64,000 nt of DNA, from NCBI GenBank assembly GCA_032622095.1, contig CP136061.1, positions 199,508,244-199,572,243 on the forward strand, given 5' to 3'. Positions 31,891 to 44,216 of the stretch are shown one piece after another; position 1 is the stretch's first letter; every line of letters begins with the position of its first letter. The position numbers were made by a program, and so were the translations under genes. A model generated the notes under the pieces. That model saw only the letters and a list, made by a program, of their open reading frames with translations. It ran no database searches and was not told where the DNA came from. This DNA comes from Siphonodentalium dalli. Lineage: Eukaryota > Mollusca > Scaphopoda > Gadilida > Siphonodentaliidae.

Positions 31891-32155
31891 AAATCCATCT
31901 TCAAATGCTGATCACAAACTGATATTAAAATCACTGTTTGTGATTCGGTATAAAGCCTTTAGACTCTACTGTTTACAGCTATAATCTTGTGTGCCAAATA
32001 GAACTGCAGGGTGAAAATTTCTGAAAAAATTAATAATAGTGCAGGGTGGAATAGAAGTGTGTGATCACTGTGGCAACATATCAATTCTCACAGAATAATT
32101 TATATCATGTGGAAGATGGACTTTTTCAATATTTATTAACTTAAACCAGCGATGT

Positions 32156-32443
32156 ATATCTCATTTACGTCCATGCTTAAACAATTATTTTTGTATCTAG
32201 ACTTGATTATAAAGTAAGTTTTCGCAATTGACATGCTTAAAATTTATACATGCACGGGAAAATGTAACCATCGTTGTCTACATGCCCCATGTGTGCAACA
32301 TATCTCATTTACGTCCATGCTTAAACAATTATTTTTGTATCTAGACTTGATTATAAAGTAAGTTTTCGCAATTGACATGCTTAAAATTTATACATGCACG
32401 GGAAAATGTAACCATCGTTGTCTACATGCCCCATGTGTGCAAC
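32156..32443. repeat. 144-bp perfect tandem duplication
   Basis: 32156-32299 and 32300-32443 read identical, starting ATATCTCATTTACGTCC. No element borders were found, so this looks like a recent local duplication or an assembly duplication. Confidence 0.9.
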
Positions 32444-33580
32444 ATCTCAAATGAAAAATCAAGTCTCCTGTACTAGTATTTGTAATTAAACTATTTGTAT
32501 AGCATTAGTTAATTAAATTTAGAACAGAGCCATAATTTTTTTTTAATGTGCAGACCTACATGTACATGTACATGTAATAAGCATTGTACAGCAGTGTACA
32601 GGGTGAATTTTTCTCATAAAATTAATAAACAAACAAGTACAGTTACAATTATTTGGCACACAAGAGTAGGCACTTTGGTGGAGTCTGATGATGTTAGATG
32701 TTGGCGCTACTAGTCTACAGGGTCAGAGTCTGGTTGTTCCCCTTGCCGAGGAGATACCGGTATACATGTAAATGGGAACAGGACATTTTGTATCGTCTTA
32801 AGTCATTTCGTACCATATTTTTGGTAGTTTCGTATCATATTTTTGGTAGTTTTGTACCTTATTGTTTGGTCGTTTCGTACCATGTAGGAAATCAATTGGT
32901 CATTTCGTACCATGTTACTACATGTATGTCACACCATAGGGAAACGAATAAATGATTTTCTACAAAGTATAAAATAAAACGAGAGGCCGATCACGATCGG
33001 CAGATGTTTAACCCATCCCTTGGCGATAGTAAATTGTTATAATCAGAATCATAATCTTTTAATGTTGAATTATAGAGTATACTGTTATGATCTAAAGTAG
33101 TATATGACAAATGTACATAATAACCAGTAATAACACAAATTATTGAAATGTATGAGTCAATATAGAAGGGTTAATATAACATCTAAACTCTAGAGCCTGT
33201 CACCACTATCATAGTGTAAGCAGTTCTATTCATGTTGTTGCAAATTGCCATGTGAGATATCAAAATAATATAATTATTTATTTAATGGAAAAGGTTAAAA
33301 GACATGGAATGGGTAAAAGGGGTTAAATCACCTATCTCTGCCCTGTTTGATCCAATGTAGTCCCAATATCCAAGGACTTGGAGAGCCTGATTGGTCTAGT
33401 TAAATATATTTTCATGGCTAAGTTGTGGTTAATAAGATAGCAAAATCAATTTATCCAATAATTCACTAATTTGTGTCTCTTATAGAGAGCTAACATATGA
33501 GGGCTATAAATAACTCTCAATAAACCATGTCTTTTTATCTCTCTCACAGAGAAGCTGTGAGGCTGAGGTATTCATTAATT
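32444..33580. other. No gene recognised
   Basis: AT-rich sequence. A small cluster of TTTCGTACCATATTTTTGGTAG-like lines recurs at about 32807-32935. No ORF of interest. Confidence 0.45.
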
Positions 33581-33594
33581 GTAAGTTACTTGGG

Positions 33595-34320
33595 TTATAA
33601 TTGGATAATTCTTAGTTGAAAAAGGGCCATATCTCTGTTATAACAAATTGGATCTAACCCATATTCAAACTCGTTCTGTATTTTGAGTTGAGAAACTCAT
33701 ATATACCAAATTTGGCTCCTATCAGATGAAAATGGTTGCTTTATCGAAGTATGTGTGAACTATATGTCAAAGGACCATAACTCCATTAAAAAACATCCGA
33801 TCAAACCCATATTCGAACTCAATCTGTATCTTGGTCTGAGAAACTCATATACCAAATTTGGTTCCAATCAGATAAAAAATGTTTGAGTTATGGCAGAATT
33901 CATGAATTATAAGTCGAAAAAGGGCCATAACTCCGTAAAATAAACTCGGATCAAACCCATATTCGAACTCGGTCTGTATTTTGGGCCGAGAAACTCACAT
34001 ACCAAATTTGTTTCCGATCAGATAAAAAATGTTTGAGTTATGGCAGAATGCGTGAATTCTAAGTCGAAAAAGGGACATAACTCTGTAAAAAAAAGTTGGA
34101 TCAAACCCATATTCGAACTCGATCTGTATTTTGGGCTGAAAACCCCATATACAAAATTTGGTTTTGATCAGGTAGAAAATGTTTGAGTTATCGCATTACA
34201 CGTAAAGTGTCTACGGACGGACAGACGGACGGACAGACGGACGGACGGACGAACGACGAGTGGTCAATCCGGACAACGACACTATGTTTACCATACATGG
34301 TATGGGTAAACATAAAAAGT
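33595..34320 (+). repeat. Tandem array of about 150-bp AAGGGCCATAACTC units ending in a hairpin
   Basis: Four units each contain AAAGGGCCATAACTC, GGATCAAACCCATATTCGAACTC, a CTGTATTTTGGGCTGAG variant, ATACCAAATTTGGTTCC and GTTTGAGTTATGGCAG. They end in a GGACGGACAGAC tract and a stem-loop at 34283-34314 (arms TATGTTTACC / GGTAAACATA). Same family as 46500-47050. Confidence 0.85.
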
Positions 34321-36830
34321 AACCAAACAATCCGGTACCGGTATGTAACAACCAAAAAATATAGTATGGAATGACCATGGTTATGGTATCGGATAGTGAA
34401 ATAATGAAGAAGTTTTATATCATTTATATGGTCACAATATATATAATGCATTTCAAACATCGCCATCAGAGACCTCTGGCGTTAATTTGTGTTTTAATCA
34501 TTAATTTCAAATTCCTACTCATTGGTTTGACCGGAAATAGTAGATTTCATAATTAGATATTGATTCGAATTGAAATTGCTAGAACGTCATTAATTGTGCA
34601 TTGGTGATAATTTATATCTATTAAATATAAGAATGACAATAAGGTCTATTAGTTTGATAACGATAATCATTGCTCGTGGGAAATTGTCTATTGGTTTGAA
34701 ATATGTCTATTGAAACGGAATGTACGTTTATTGAATATGCGCGAATATTACCAATTGAGTCTATAACACATACATACATACATACATACATATAGACAGA
34801 AGTTTCAAAATATATAATAGATAATACGAGAGGACAGTCCTATGAGCCATAAGATGTTTGGGATCAATAGGATCAAAAATATTGGCTGTAGCTAGGTCAT
34901 GCTGAAATATTTATTGATGCAGAGTGATATCCATTGATGCATGCTGCTGTCCGCCATGTTTTTTTTATTATCGAAAATCGTTAGCTCCTATCTGGAAGTG
35001 ATCCTAAACATGCCTGTAAATTTTCAAAACAATTCTCCCATGAATGCAAGCTGTAGAATGTGCTGATTATTAAAATTTTAAATCAAGATGGCCGTGTATT
35101 TTTAACGAAAATAGAAACTGCAAACGACATTGGGTACTCTATTGAAAACACTCCTGGTGGCAAACCCCCATAATAAATTTCATTCGTTAACCACAAATAC
35201 AGTAAACCCATGCTGGGCCAGTGCTCCCCCACACCCCCTCCCTATTTTTCGATTTTTTTGTTTGAAAAGGGGCTATAAAAATATCTAATTTCAAAAAAGT
35301 TTAGCGGAGGCACAGCCCCCAACCCCCTGAATAAGAAAGACAGCGTATCTCTTCCTAGCAAGTTTTATATAGATTCCGGTGGTAAAAACAATGATCCGGA
35401 AAGTCTTCTCGGCCAAACAAAAAAAGTTATTTGATTCCCAGGCATTTTTTTTTTAAATGAGGGAGCGAGGGTTTTATTTTAATTTTTTTCTGACCATAGA
35501 CTGGCATAGTAAGCATGGGTTATTATACCTTCCCAGGTCCAGAAAAATGTAGGGAGAACTTTGTAATGGATATAAACTAATTTAATCTGATTTAACATAT
35601 CGAATGACAAATTATTATATTGTACTACCCATACCTAGGGATTACCTAAAATGATATATATATTGATGTTAACATCGGCACTATCATTTTCAACAACTCG
35701 CAGAACTACATATCCGATTCATATTAAAATATAGAATGTAAATAGTCGAAACGAAAAGATAAAGTGATCTTCCAAACCAAGATAGAAAGTCTTGATTCAC
35801 TTATACCGCTGACTAATTAGAGACTGTATATGTACCGCATATGTTGAATACCCACACATACACTGTTGTATTTAGCTACTATTCGATATCCGAAACAACT
35901 GATTTCCGGGTGACAATTTCTTATTTTTGTGTTACCGATTTACAACTATGGTGAAATCCAAAATCGAAATAAAATGGTGCAACGAGGGCCATATTTTTCA
36001 ATGAGGCTATGCCTGAGAATGAAAACCATTATTTTTTTGGCCCTATCGATTAATCTTTTTTTTGGTAATTTCTTATCACATTCTCGGGACAGTTTTAGGG
36101 GTAATTTTTAGAACAGAAATCTCGCAAAAATGTTCGGAGCATGCCAAGAGGGAGAACTCTATCTTGTTAGCATCCTCAATCTGGACAAATTTCATTTCAA
36201 TTAGGAGATTTAACCTCGAATTGCACTCAGCTGCATCAAAAATAAACTACTTTAGTATCCTTTACACACAAATAATATACCCAATCTTCAGTTTTATCTG
36301 TATTTTATTCACAAAAAAGCAAGTTGTATGTAGTCTTGAAATAAGTTTTTATAAAAATTATGTTGTTGTAATTGTGGCACAGAAGAGATACAATATCTTT
36401 AATAATTGGCAACAGAAGTAAAACTAATCACTTTAAGTTCTTTAATTTTATTAGCCATCAGTAATATCAGAAACACAAATATACATTCATAACTTGCAGA
36501 CTAGTGAAACAAATGCAAAACATTTGAACAGAAACCTCTTAGAACCTCCAGATTATTTATATGTAATTTGGGAGGAAAGATATCAAAATATCATCAGTGG
36601 AAAATTTGAAATAATTCAGAATTGTCCCTTTTCTGTCTAAGAAATGGTAATGTCCATCACCTCAATAGGTACTACTCTTCTTCATGTATTAATTGGAAAA
36701 TAAAGCATTGATGTACACGTAAATCGTTATTGGGAGGTTGCACATAAGTGCCCATGCGAAAGTTTTCACACACTGTACAGAAATTACCATGGTAAAATAA
36801 CTGTAAGGTGGTGAAAAAACTCTCAAAAAC
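34321..36830. other. No gene recognised
   Basis: Contains an ACATACATACATA microsatellite with an AAAATATATAATAGAT end (about 34767-34829) and C- and A-rich stretches near 35225-35470. The remainder is AT-rich. A fragment near 36070-36190 resembles the dispersed repeat at 31370 (AACTCTATCTTG region). No convincing coding sequence. Confidence 0.4.
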
Positions 36831-36860
36831 CTCAAGTCAATAGAAGTCAAAAGTGATATT

Positions 36861-37240
36861 TTGGCAATAGAAATCAGCTCATACAGCCATTTAAATGAGT
36901 TAAAAAAGAACTCAATTTTGCTCATTAAAAAATCAACAACATTCAATGAACAATTTGAAAAGTTACACCCGATAGGCACATCGAAAACTGTCCGCTGTCA
37001 GTCAACACAAATATACCGGGACCACCGCGATTTGCGATGCTGGCAAATCTGATGATAGGTAATGCTATTGCAAAGTTTGGTATGGCGGTCATCGAGGTCA
37101 CAAAATATTATGCATCAGATGAGTCCATTGTAGTCAGCTTGGTGCAAGAGTTGCTGAGAAAGCGCTACAAAACCGTGACTCCAGTGTGCAGGGTCTGCAA
37201 TGCAAAAGGCCTTATTGCTTGCATGTATGGGCCTCAGTGA
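36861..37240 (+). other. Unrecognised coding-like stretch
   Basis: Two overlapping plus-strand frames, 36861-37052 and 37037-37240. The second (67 codons) has balanced amino-acid use and a CxxC (PVCRVCNAKG) near its end. No domain was recognised and no acceptor/donor pair stands out. It could be a gene fragment, an exon, or chance. Confidence 0.2.
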
Positions 37241-37244
37241 CTCC

Positions 37245-38100
37245 TTGTTCCATTACAAAAAGAAATCCCTATCTACATACCCAATGGTTTTGCGCCCGTT
37301 AGGGGAAATACGCCTCCTTTTTTAGGCATTATGTTGCAGACATTGTCAGAAGCGACACTAATGCAACACTGGAAGTTTGGTTAAAGTTTTCAAAGAATAT
37401 CAGCAGGTTTATGTATTTTTCCTTGGCTAAAAATTGCTTACGAAACTGTATGGAATTCATTTTTCTGTCGGCCAAAAGCCGACTATCAGGGCTGTAAACA
37501 ACAATGTAGTACATTAAACATTTGAAAACAGATGTCAAATCAATGAACCAACCACACAACTGATAATTTGGCACTATTGGTAGGTAGGTGTGATATTCCA
37601 ATGAGGAAGAAGATATATCTATTCAACAAAAATATTGACAACCTAAATTGTGTTAATGATACATTCATACAAGTTAGTCTCAGGTGATACATGCAACCTA
37701 TATATATATATTTCAACGTGGTCAAACATATTTGTATTTTATTAGACTCCAATTGCAATATTACATTATTTCCGCCTGTGTGGTAATTTCACCCAAATGC
37801 ACTAAAGAAATACATCTGTCTTTCGTGATGTAAATGACATAAGGGATGAAAACCCAACCAGTACTACAATAATACTGCAAAGTCGTATTATGTTTAGTAG
37901 ATGACTAATTAGCCAGGAAACCAAACAAAAAGAATTATTTTATACTAAATTATATTGACGGATTATGTGTAGTAAATACAGAACCGCACCGGAATGTGAA
38001 GGGGGTAAACTTTATCGCACTCTTTTGTTATGATGTAAGATATTCAAACGCCTGTGCGGTTCTGTCTATTTATTCACCCAAGACCACATTGGAGATTATA
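37245..38100. other. Downstream of the UBXN7-like gene, no gene seen
   Basis: AT-rich non-coding sequence. The minus-strand frames (37329-37601, 37540-37758) are low-complexity and unrecognised. Confidence 0.45.
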
Positions 38101-38105
38101 ACCTA

Positions 38106-38207
38106 CAGTAATGCCCCAAATAATCGACTTCTTAAACACAGCAGAACTATGGGTAATTTTTCAGGATTTAGGAAATATGGCTTGTTGCCATTCATCGGAA
38201 AGCTCTC
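38106..38207. mobile_element. Half copy of a TA-flanked foldback MITE
   Basis: It starts CAGTAATGCCCCAAATAATC after a TA and runs through CAGCAGAACTATGGGTAA to GGAAAGCTCTC. It matches the left half of 59892-60072, but the right inverted half is missing. Confidence 0.7.
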
Positions 38208-38681
38208 AGTGAGAATGAACTAAATAAGGCCTGTAATTCCACCGAAATGGGCAGACCTGGCCAGTATTCAAACTTGATCAAGACATTGTTGAGAAGTCTT
38301 ATGCACTGAATATAAAACAAATAAGTTGATATTTGTTCAAGTCACATGTATAGCACTATAAATTCACAAAAGTTAACCAATTAAAAGCTGAAACTCCACC
38401 CAAAGAAGGCAGACTTAGCCGGTATTCGAACTTGATCAAGACATTGTTGAGCAAGTCTCGTATACCGAATATCAACAAAACCAGTTGATATTTGTTAAAG
38501 TTATTGCCAATCTGTAAATGCATGCCCGTCGTCCTCCTCCAGCCCACACACCGACCTCGCAAAAATTGAGGTTGAGTTAATAAAAAAAACTGACCAAAAC
38601 CCACAGAAAATAATCCAAGATACATGTGATCATCAAAAAATAAGTGAGCTATTTTATGGTTAGTTGCTGCTGCACCAGGCA

Positions 38682-38840
38682 TCACCTGGCCTGAATGAAA
38701 ATCGTATCTTGTGGGTGGAACTTGGCATCTTCTAATGTTTGAGTAAGGTCTAACTCTGAGATCTTTTTCCTTGGAAAACATGTCACAAGTTCATACTGTT
38801 GCTGATCATAACCTAATTCTGAGGCATATAATAGAAGGGC
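38682..38840 (-). CDS. UBXN7: UBXN7-like gene, last coding exon (UBX domain C-terminal part)
   Basis: The exon opens after the acceptor TTTCCAG (38841-38847) in phase 0 and ends at TGA, giving 52 residues. It encodes the C-terminal two thirds of a UBX domain, including the TCFPRKKIS stretch with the conserved FPR motif that contacts p97/VCP, and ends HPQDTIFIQAR, close to the end of vertebrate UBXN7. The ubiquitin-like UBX fold recruits the p97 segregase. The preceding exon is 42008-42087, across a 3.2-kb intron filled by a 165-bp repeat array. No AATAAA was confirmed in the 3' region. Confidence 0.88.
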   Translation of the reverse strand, partial: ALLLYASELGYDQQQYELVTCFPRKKISELDLTQTLEDAKFHPQDTIFIQAR

Positions 38841-38881
38841 CTGGAAAGATAAAAATAAATGTCGATAAGATTTACTAAATA

Positions 38882-39006
38882 CAGTAAAACCTCTCCAAGC
38901 CAAACACCCTTCGGACTGGCCTTCTTTTCGGTTTGGAGAAGTGTTCGGTTTATAGAAAATCGTACTGTATTGACGTCGTTACCAAGAGTTTGGAGAGGTT
39001 TTCCTG
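38882..39006. mobile_element. Short TA-flanked MITE, pogo/Tigger-like ends
   Basis: It begins CAGTAAAACCTCTCCAA and ends with the inverted copy TTGGAGAGGTTTTCCTG (16 of 17 match). TA flanks both ends (38880-38881, 39007-39008). CAGT...AACCTC ends with TA duplication fit Tc1/mariner pogo-group MITEs. It lies 41 bases upstream of the last UBXN7-like exon, in the intron. Confidence 0.8.
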
Positions 39007-39698
39007 TAATGGCATTCAACTTTCGTCGAGAGGCATCAAAAAGAAGTGTCCGGTCAGGTCTGGTCATGAATATTGCATGACCAGTTAACCATAAGCAAGG
39101 TTTGCTGATTTCCATGACGTCGTACGAATGTTCACAAATTAGCGACAATTTCGGTATTTGCTTTGAATTTATCACTAAGCATGTCGGCCTTTGTTTGACT
39201 TAAGTTGAATCATTTGTTGTGTATAAAAGACATTATATTATGATATATACATCATATGTCAATGTAAAGCCTGCCTCAGTTAATTCAAATGGTTAACCGG
39301 TCACGAAAATCCCATAAACATTTCAGCCCTACAAAGCATGGCATTTATGCCCTGAACCTCCTCCAGTGGTTGGTAATAAAACAGGGTTCATACACTAATT
39401 TCTAAACCAGATTTAAAGATGCATAATCCGATTAACGCTTGCAAAATACTATTTCTTTGGCTTTGGGGGTAAAAAATATTTGATTCGAGTGGAGGAACCC
39501 ACCCATCAAAGCTCCGAGTGATCAGATATCGATTTTTGAAATCTATTATTTTTCACCACCGGTACTATTTAAAATGAAAGTGTCAATGACACTGTAGCTC
39601 AACTTGGAACAGGAATAATTTAATGTATTACAGTCAATGCAGCGATTAGGAATGTGGAAAGTTGAATGTCTAATACTAGTTTATAGACATGAAGAGAA

Positions 39699-40985
39699 AA
39701 GTAAAATCCAAGATGGCTGCTGGCGGCCATGTTTTTTGGCCGATTGACCCCAAAATGACTCGTTCCCATCTACATGTCATTATTAACATTCATGACAAAT
39801 TTTATGATGATCAGACTAAAGGTACGACCTGCAGCCTGTGCTAAAGAATTTAGTCATACAAAGAGTAAAATCAAAGATGGCTGCTGGCGTCCATGTTTTC
39901 GGCCGAATGACCCCAAAATGAGTCGTTCCCATCTACATGTACATGTCATCGTTAACATCCATGACAAATTTTATGATGATGAGACTAAAGGTACGACCTG
40001 CAGCCTGTGCTAAAGAATTTAGTCATACAAAGAGTAAAATCCAAGATGACTGCTGGCGGCCATGTTTTTTCGCCAAATGACCCCAAAATTACTCGTTCCC
40101 ATCTACATGTCAATATTATCATCCATGACAAATTTTATGATGATCAGACGAACAGTACGACCTGTGGCCCGTGCTAATGGATTAAATTTTGAAATCCAAG
40201 ATGGCCGCTGGCAGCCATGTTTTTTGTCCGAATGACCCCAAAATGACTCGTTCCCATCTACATTCCAATTTCAACAGCCATGACAAATTTTATGATGATC
40301 AGACTAAAGGTACGACCTGTAGCCTGTGCTAAAGGATTTAGTCATACAAAGAGTAAAATCCAAGATGGCTGCTGACCCCAAAATGACTCTTTTCCATCTA
40401 GAGGTCGCCCCGATGATCTTTATGAAGTTTGGTGATGATTGGATCAGAGATATGGTCTGTAAGATGTGTCAAAGGATTTAGTGATGCAAAGAGTAAAATC
40501 CAAGATGGCCACCAGCGGCAATGTTTTTTGGCCGAATGACCCCAAAATGACTCGTTCCCATCTACATGTCATTATTAACATTCTTGACAAATTTTATGAT
40601 GATCAGACTAAAAGTACGACCTGTAGCCCGTGCTAAAGAATTTAGTCATACAAAGAGTAAAATCCAAGATGGCTGCTGGCGGCCATGTTTTTGGGCCAAA
40701 TGACCCCAAAATTACTCGTTCCCATCTACATGTCAATATTAACATCCATGACAAATTTCATGATGATCAGACAAACAGTACGGCCTGTAGCCCGTGCTAA
40801 TGGATTGAATTTTGAAATCCAAGATGGCCACTGGCGGCCATGTTTATTTTCCGAATGACCCCAAAATTAAGAATTCTGGTCTAAATGTTGATGTCAACAG
40901 CTATGACAAATTTCATAATGATCCGACCAAAGGTATGACCTGTAGCCTGCATTGTTGACACCTTACACACACACGGACGACGGAC
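39699..40985 (+). repeat. Tandem array of about 165-bp units in the UBXN7-like intron
   Basis: Eight units start near 39699, 39866, 40034, 40190, 40355, 40493, 40660 and 40815. Each has TCCAAGATGGCTGCTGGCGGCCATG, GAATGACCCCAAAATGACTCG, TCCCATCTACATGTCA, GACAAATTTTATGATGATCAGAC and GACCTGTAGCC. The array ends ACACACACGGACGACGGACGAC. Relatives are a single inverted unit at 48230-48370 and the split array at 62050-63620. Confidence 0.9.
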
Positions 40986-41199
40986 GACAAAGCCATGGCA
41001 ATAGCTCAAAGTAAAGTTGAGCTAAAAATGTTGGTGTTGTTGGAATCTGATGATATGGGGACCATCAAATTGGATTGAGTACCTTTAAGCACTTTTACGA
41101 ACTTTTTGACTGCTGTTTCATTACAATAAGTTGAACCTTGGGTGCTGGCATACCCCCATGGTGCCAAATTGAAACATGGGCTGGACAAAAACCAAATTA

Positions 41200-41640
41200 A
41201 AAACTAGAGGTGTGACTGTCCCAATGGGACTAAGGATACCCCCCTTGTTTTTAAAATACTAAGATGTTTCACATGTCAGTAAACATTTAGTTAAAATAAT
41301 AAAATAACATTCCCATTGCAGGTGCACAACCCTAACCCTAATCTTAAACCTATTGACCTAAAAATGTAGGAATAAAAGCTCGGACAAAATTATACATATT
41401 GCAAAAATATTTCTAAGTCGAAAAAGGGAGATAACTCCACCAAAAAAAGTCCGACAGACGTCATAATTGCAGGTGCAAAGGTTCCCATGGTGGTTGATGT
41501 CTGTGCCAAGTTTCACGGAAATTGATAAAAAAAACGACTGAGAAAAACTCCGGACAAATTTGTGTCCATGGACGGACGGACGGACAAGCTGATTCCAGTA
41601 TACCCCCCCCCCCCTAACTTCGTTGCGGGGGGTATAATAA
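41200..41640. repeat. Dispersed repeat with CTAGAGGTGTGACTGTCC head
   Basis: The head ACTAGAGGTGTGACTGTCCCAATGGGAC is followed by GGGAGATAACTCC, a GACGGACGGACGG tract and a C-run/GGGGGGTATAAT end (41600-41636). The beginning-to-end pattern (ATACCCCCC ... GGGGGGTATA) is palindromic at the right edge. Non-coding. Confidence 0.6.
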
Positions 41641-42007
41641 ACAAAGAAGTACAACTCTAAAAAAAATGTCATTGGACACTATGTTGAAAGTAATCATGAT
41701 GGCGAACATCCATACTAAATTTCACTCAGATCCGATAGCCTGGGGCTGAGTCATGATAGCAAATTTCCATACACCAAAGTGTGGGTATAATTGTAACATA
41801 CAATGCATATAATCATCAAGCCAGTCTTTGCTTTCTCATCCAAAACCGATATCTATTTCCTTCATACAAAATGTACACTCAGCTTTTAATTTATTTTCTT
41901 CTATTGGACTTATCCATGCATAATTTCTTCCCAAATAAAAATGAAAAGGCATTTTCCTACCATATTTTCTTGACAGAAATGAGTTAAAATGACTGCTTGT
42001 TAATTAC

Positions 42008-42087
42008 CTTCAACTTTGAGGTACATGGGAGAACAAATTGTTGTTTTGAGCCATCAGGAAGGCGGAGGGATATTGTTGTTTTGTCAT
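42008..42087 (-). CDS. UBXN7: UBXN7-like gene, exon encoding the start of the UBX domain
   Basis: Acceptor TTTTTCAG lies just before 42087 and donor GTAATT just after 42008. The 80-nt exon completes a GAT codon with the G left by the previous exon and ends in phase 0. It encodes TISLRLPDGSKQQFVLP, the first strands of a UBX domain (the family has xLxLRxPDGxR). The reading frame is continuous with 38682-38840. Confidence 0.88.
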
Positions 42088-42840
42088 CTGAAAAATAAAG
42101 CAAAATTCTAATTCATTTCATGTAGTATAATGGCTATGCTGAAATCTGAGTAGTTAACAGTTATATACTTTTTGGTCAATGGTAACATCAGTCCATTGAT
42201 TCATCTCTAAATATTTACATAGCACGTGTGTTACACTAAATCCTGTTTGGTGATTGGTCAACTGCCAATTGGGTCATGCATTTTATATCCAAATAAAATA
42301 CACCATAATATACATCTTTTTGACCTAGCTCGATGACTCTAAAAGTGGTAGTAGAACAGGTGAGCCTGTTTTTTTTAAGTGCGCCCATAGACAAATTTAT
42401 CAATAATTCATAGGCAGATTATTGGGCTAACTTATAGTGCTGCATAGTATAATATCCAAACTGCAGACAGATTAAAAAAAAATTTGTCTGATTTAAAAGT
42501 AATTAATAAGGAAAAGGCTATATAAATATAAGAAATGTTTAGATGTTAAAAATAATTAACAACATAAGGCCACTAAAATAAAATATCTGTGTTCTGAGGC
42601 AATTATATCTCAATTTTGAGATAAAGGAGGGAGGCTATTTGTTTTCATTTTTTCTCCAAATCTGGAAAACATAATCCAGAAACAAACAAAAATAAATTTT
42701 CGTTGTTCAAATAAATTATTTCTAACAGAATTTCAGTGACAAGTGAGAACACTGCCTGAGAACACTGTATTTTATTTAATTGGCCTAATAATTAATAAAT
42801 TAAAATGGCATTAAAGTCCAATACTTTGTTAGAACCTTAC

Positions 42841-43297
42841 CAGAATCATTTCCACAGAAATCCCTCCATCCGAGTACCTGGGAACTTGATGCTTCCGTGG
42901 TGTTTCTACAGGTTTCATGCTGCAGCTCAGAATCCACCTCACAGCCATGAGTCCGGCTATAACAAACAGAATCATCCGAAACAACACAGTCAACAGTTGA
43001 ATCCTGTGATGATGAAGACTGTGGAATGTTGTCTGTTTTTAATGCATTATGCCGCTTTGATGGCGTCAAACATTTCTTTGGCTTTTCCGGAGATTTTTTC
43101 TTCTCTGGAGACGAAGATATTTCCTCATCGTCAGAATCTGAGAATGTTTCAAGATCATCTGATAATTCTTCTTCATCAGAGTCAGGGAAAAATGGAGAGG
43201 AAGACATTGACTTTTTAGCAGGTGCTGGCTGTGATAGTGATGCTTGTATTGCGGCCTTGATCTGATCGTTCTCATCAGCATCTATGATGGCAGCATC
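42841..43297 (-). CDS. UBXN7: UBXN7-like gene, exon with UIM and acidic Ser/Asp/Glu-rich region
   Basis: The exon starts after CTCTACAG and ends before GTAAGG (intron 42840 downward); 457 nt, entering in phase 0 and leaving in phase 1. It begins with a ubiquitin-interacting motif, DENDQIKAAIQASLSQ, with the conserved AIxxSL core. Next come a Pro/Lys-rich spacer, FFPDSDEEELSDDLETFSD and further acidic and serine-rich text. The end LGWRDFCGNDSG leads into the UBX domain. UIM followed by UBX is the UBXN7 arrangement, where the UIM binds NEDD8-modified cullins or ubiquitin. An alternative donor (CAG/GTACTC) lies 38 bases upstream of the chosen one. Confidence 0.88.
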
Positions 43298-43629
43298 CTG
43301 TAGAGAAAGATTGGCAAAATTTTATTGGGACTCCTACTACTCATAAAATAATACATCTTACCCACAATTGAGACAAAAAGATGGCTTTGTCTGGCGTTGG
43401 TTCTTTTAGAAACAAGAACATTTAATTCTGGCAAAAGTCATTTAATCACACTTCGAATCTAACTTGAATCACACTTCGAATCTAACTTGAACTGCCTATT
43501 TAATTAAAGATGATTTGTCTCTTCATATGTTATGTAGTTTCCTGGGCATAAATATGAATCGAAGACCCCTGTCCGGAAATGCTTCTATCAATTAATATTA
43601 ATATTATTTCAAATTTTCTGGAGTAGTAA

Positions 43630-43990
43630 ATACAATCAATTTGGGACATTTTACGGCTCGCAGAAATGTCCATATTGTAGCAAGCGGAATAATACAATCT
43701 CTATCTGAGATCATAAGAAAGATTCATGACTGTCTGTTCTAAAAATAATAACGAAAAATTGTCCCAATTGATCATTGAATTTTATAAGAAATGTTCATAT
43801 AAAATTTATAGAAGCATTTCCAGAGAATGTTTTCGACTCATATCTATTATTTTATACCCAGGAAACTATATAAAACATATTTATGAAGAGATAGACCATC
43901 TTTATCCAAACTGGTCTCATTTGAAAGAAAACATTCAGATAACTAGAAGTGCAACGCCAAGTGTGCAACACCAAGTGTGCCCGTGACGCT
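43630..43990. repeat. Dispersed repeat, second copy of the 31370 family
   Basis: Shares ATTTGGGACATTTTA, ATCTCTATCTGAGATCA and CGACTCATATCTATTATTTTATACCC in order with 31420-31870. A 23-bp tandem pair (TCACACTTCGAATCTAACTTGAA) lies just upstream at about 43447-43492. Confidence 0.55.
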
Positions 43991-44216
43991 CAGTTAGAGA
44001 GTGGGCAATACTAAATATTTGTATGGATGGAAACTTTTCTTAATCCAAGAAGTAGGTATCATTTCCCCCTAAACTGGGCTATCAACACACCAAAGCACAA
44101 CCAAATCCGATGATACATGCCCAAGTTACAAGCTGAAATTTTCATACAAACATAAAATTCAGAAATTCCCAAGTCAAACAGGGGATATCATTTAAAAATT
44201 ACATAAAAATAACATA

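Noticed and set aside
35203-35525. AACCCATGCT ... AGCATGGGTT inverted pair as a possible MITE.
   Set aside because: Only about 10 bases match, the next bases do not align, and no target duplication was found.
36861-37240. Possible host gene with a CxxC motif.
   Set aside because: Kept only as a low-confidence stretch: no domain, no start context and no splice evidence.
42805-43218. 137-codon plus-strand ORF and overlapping frames.
   Set aside because: Antisense of the UBXN7-like acidic exon, whose minus-strand frame has junctions and a UIM.
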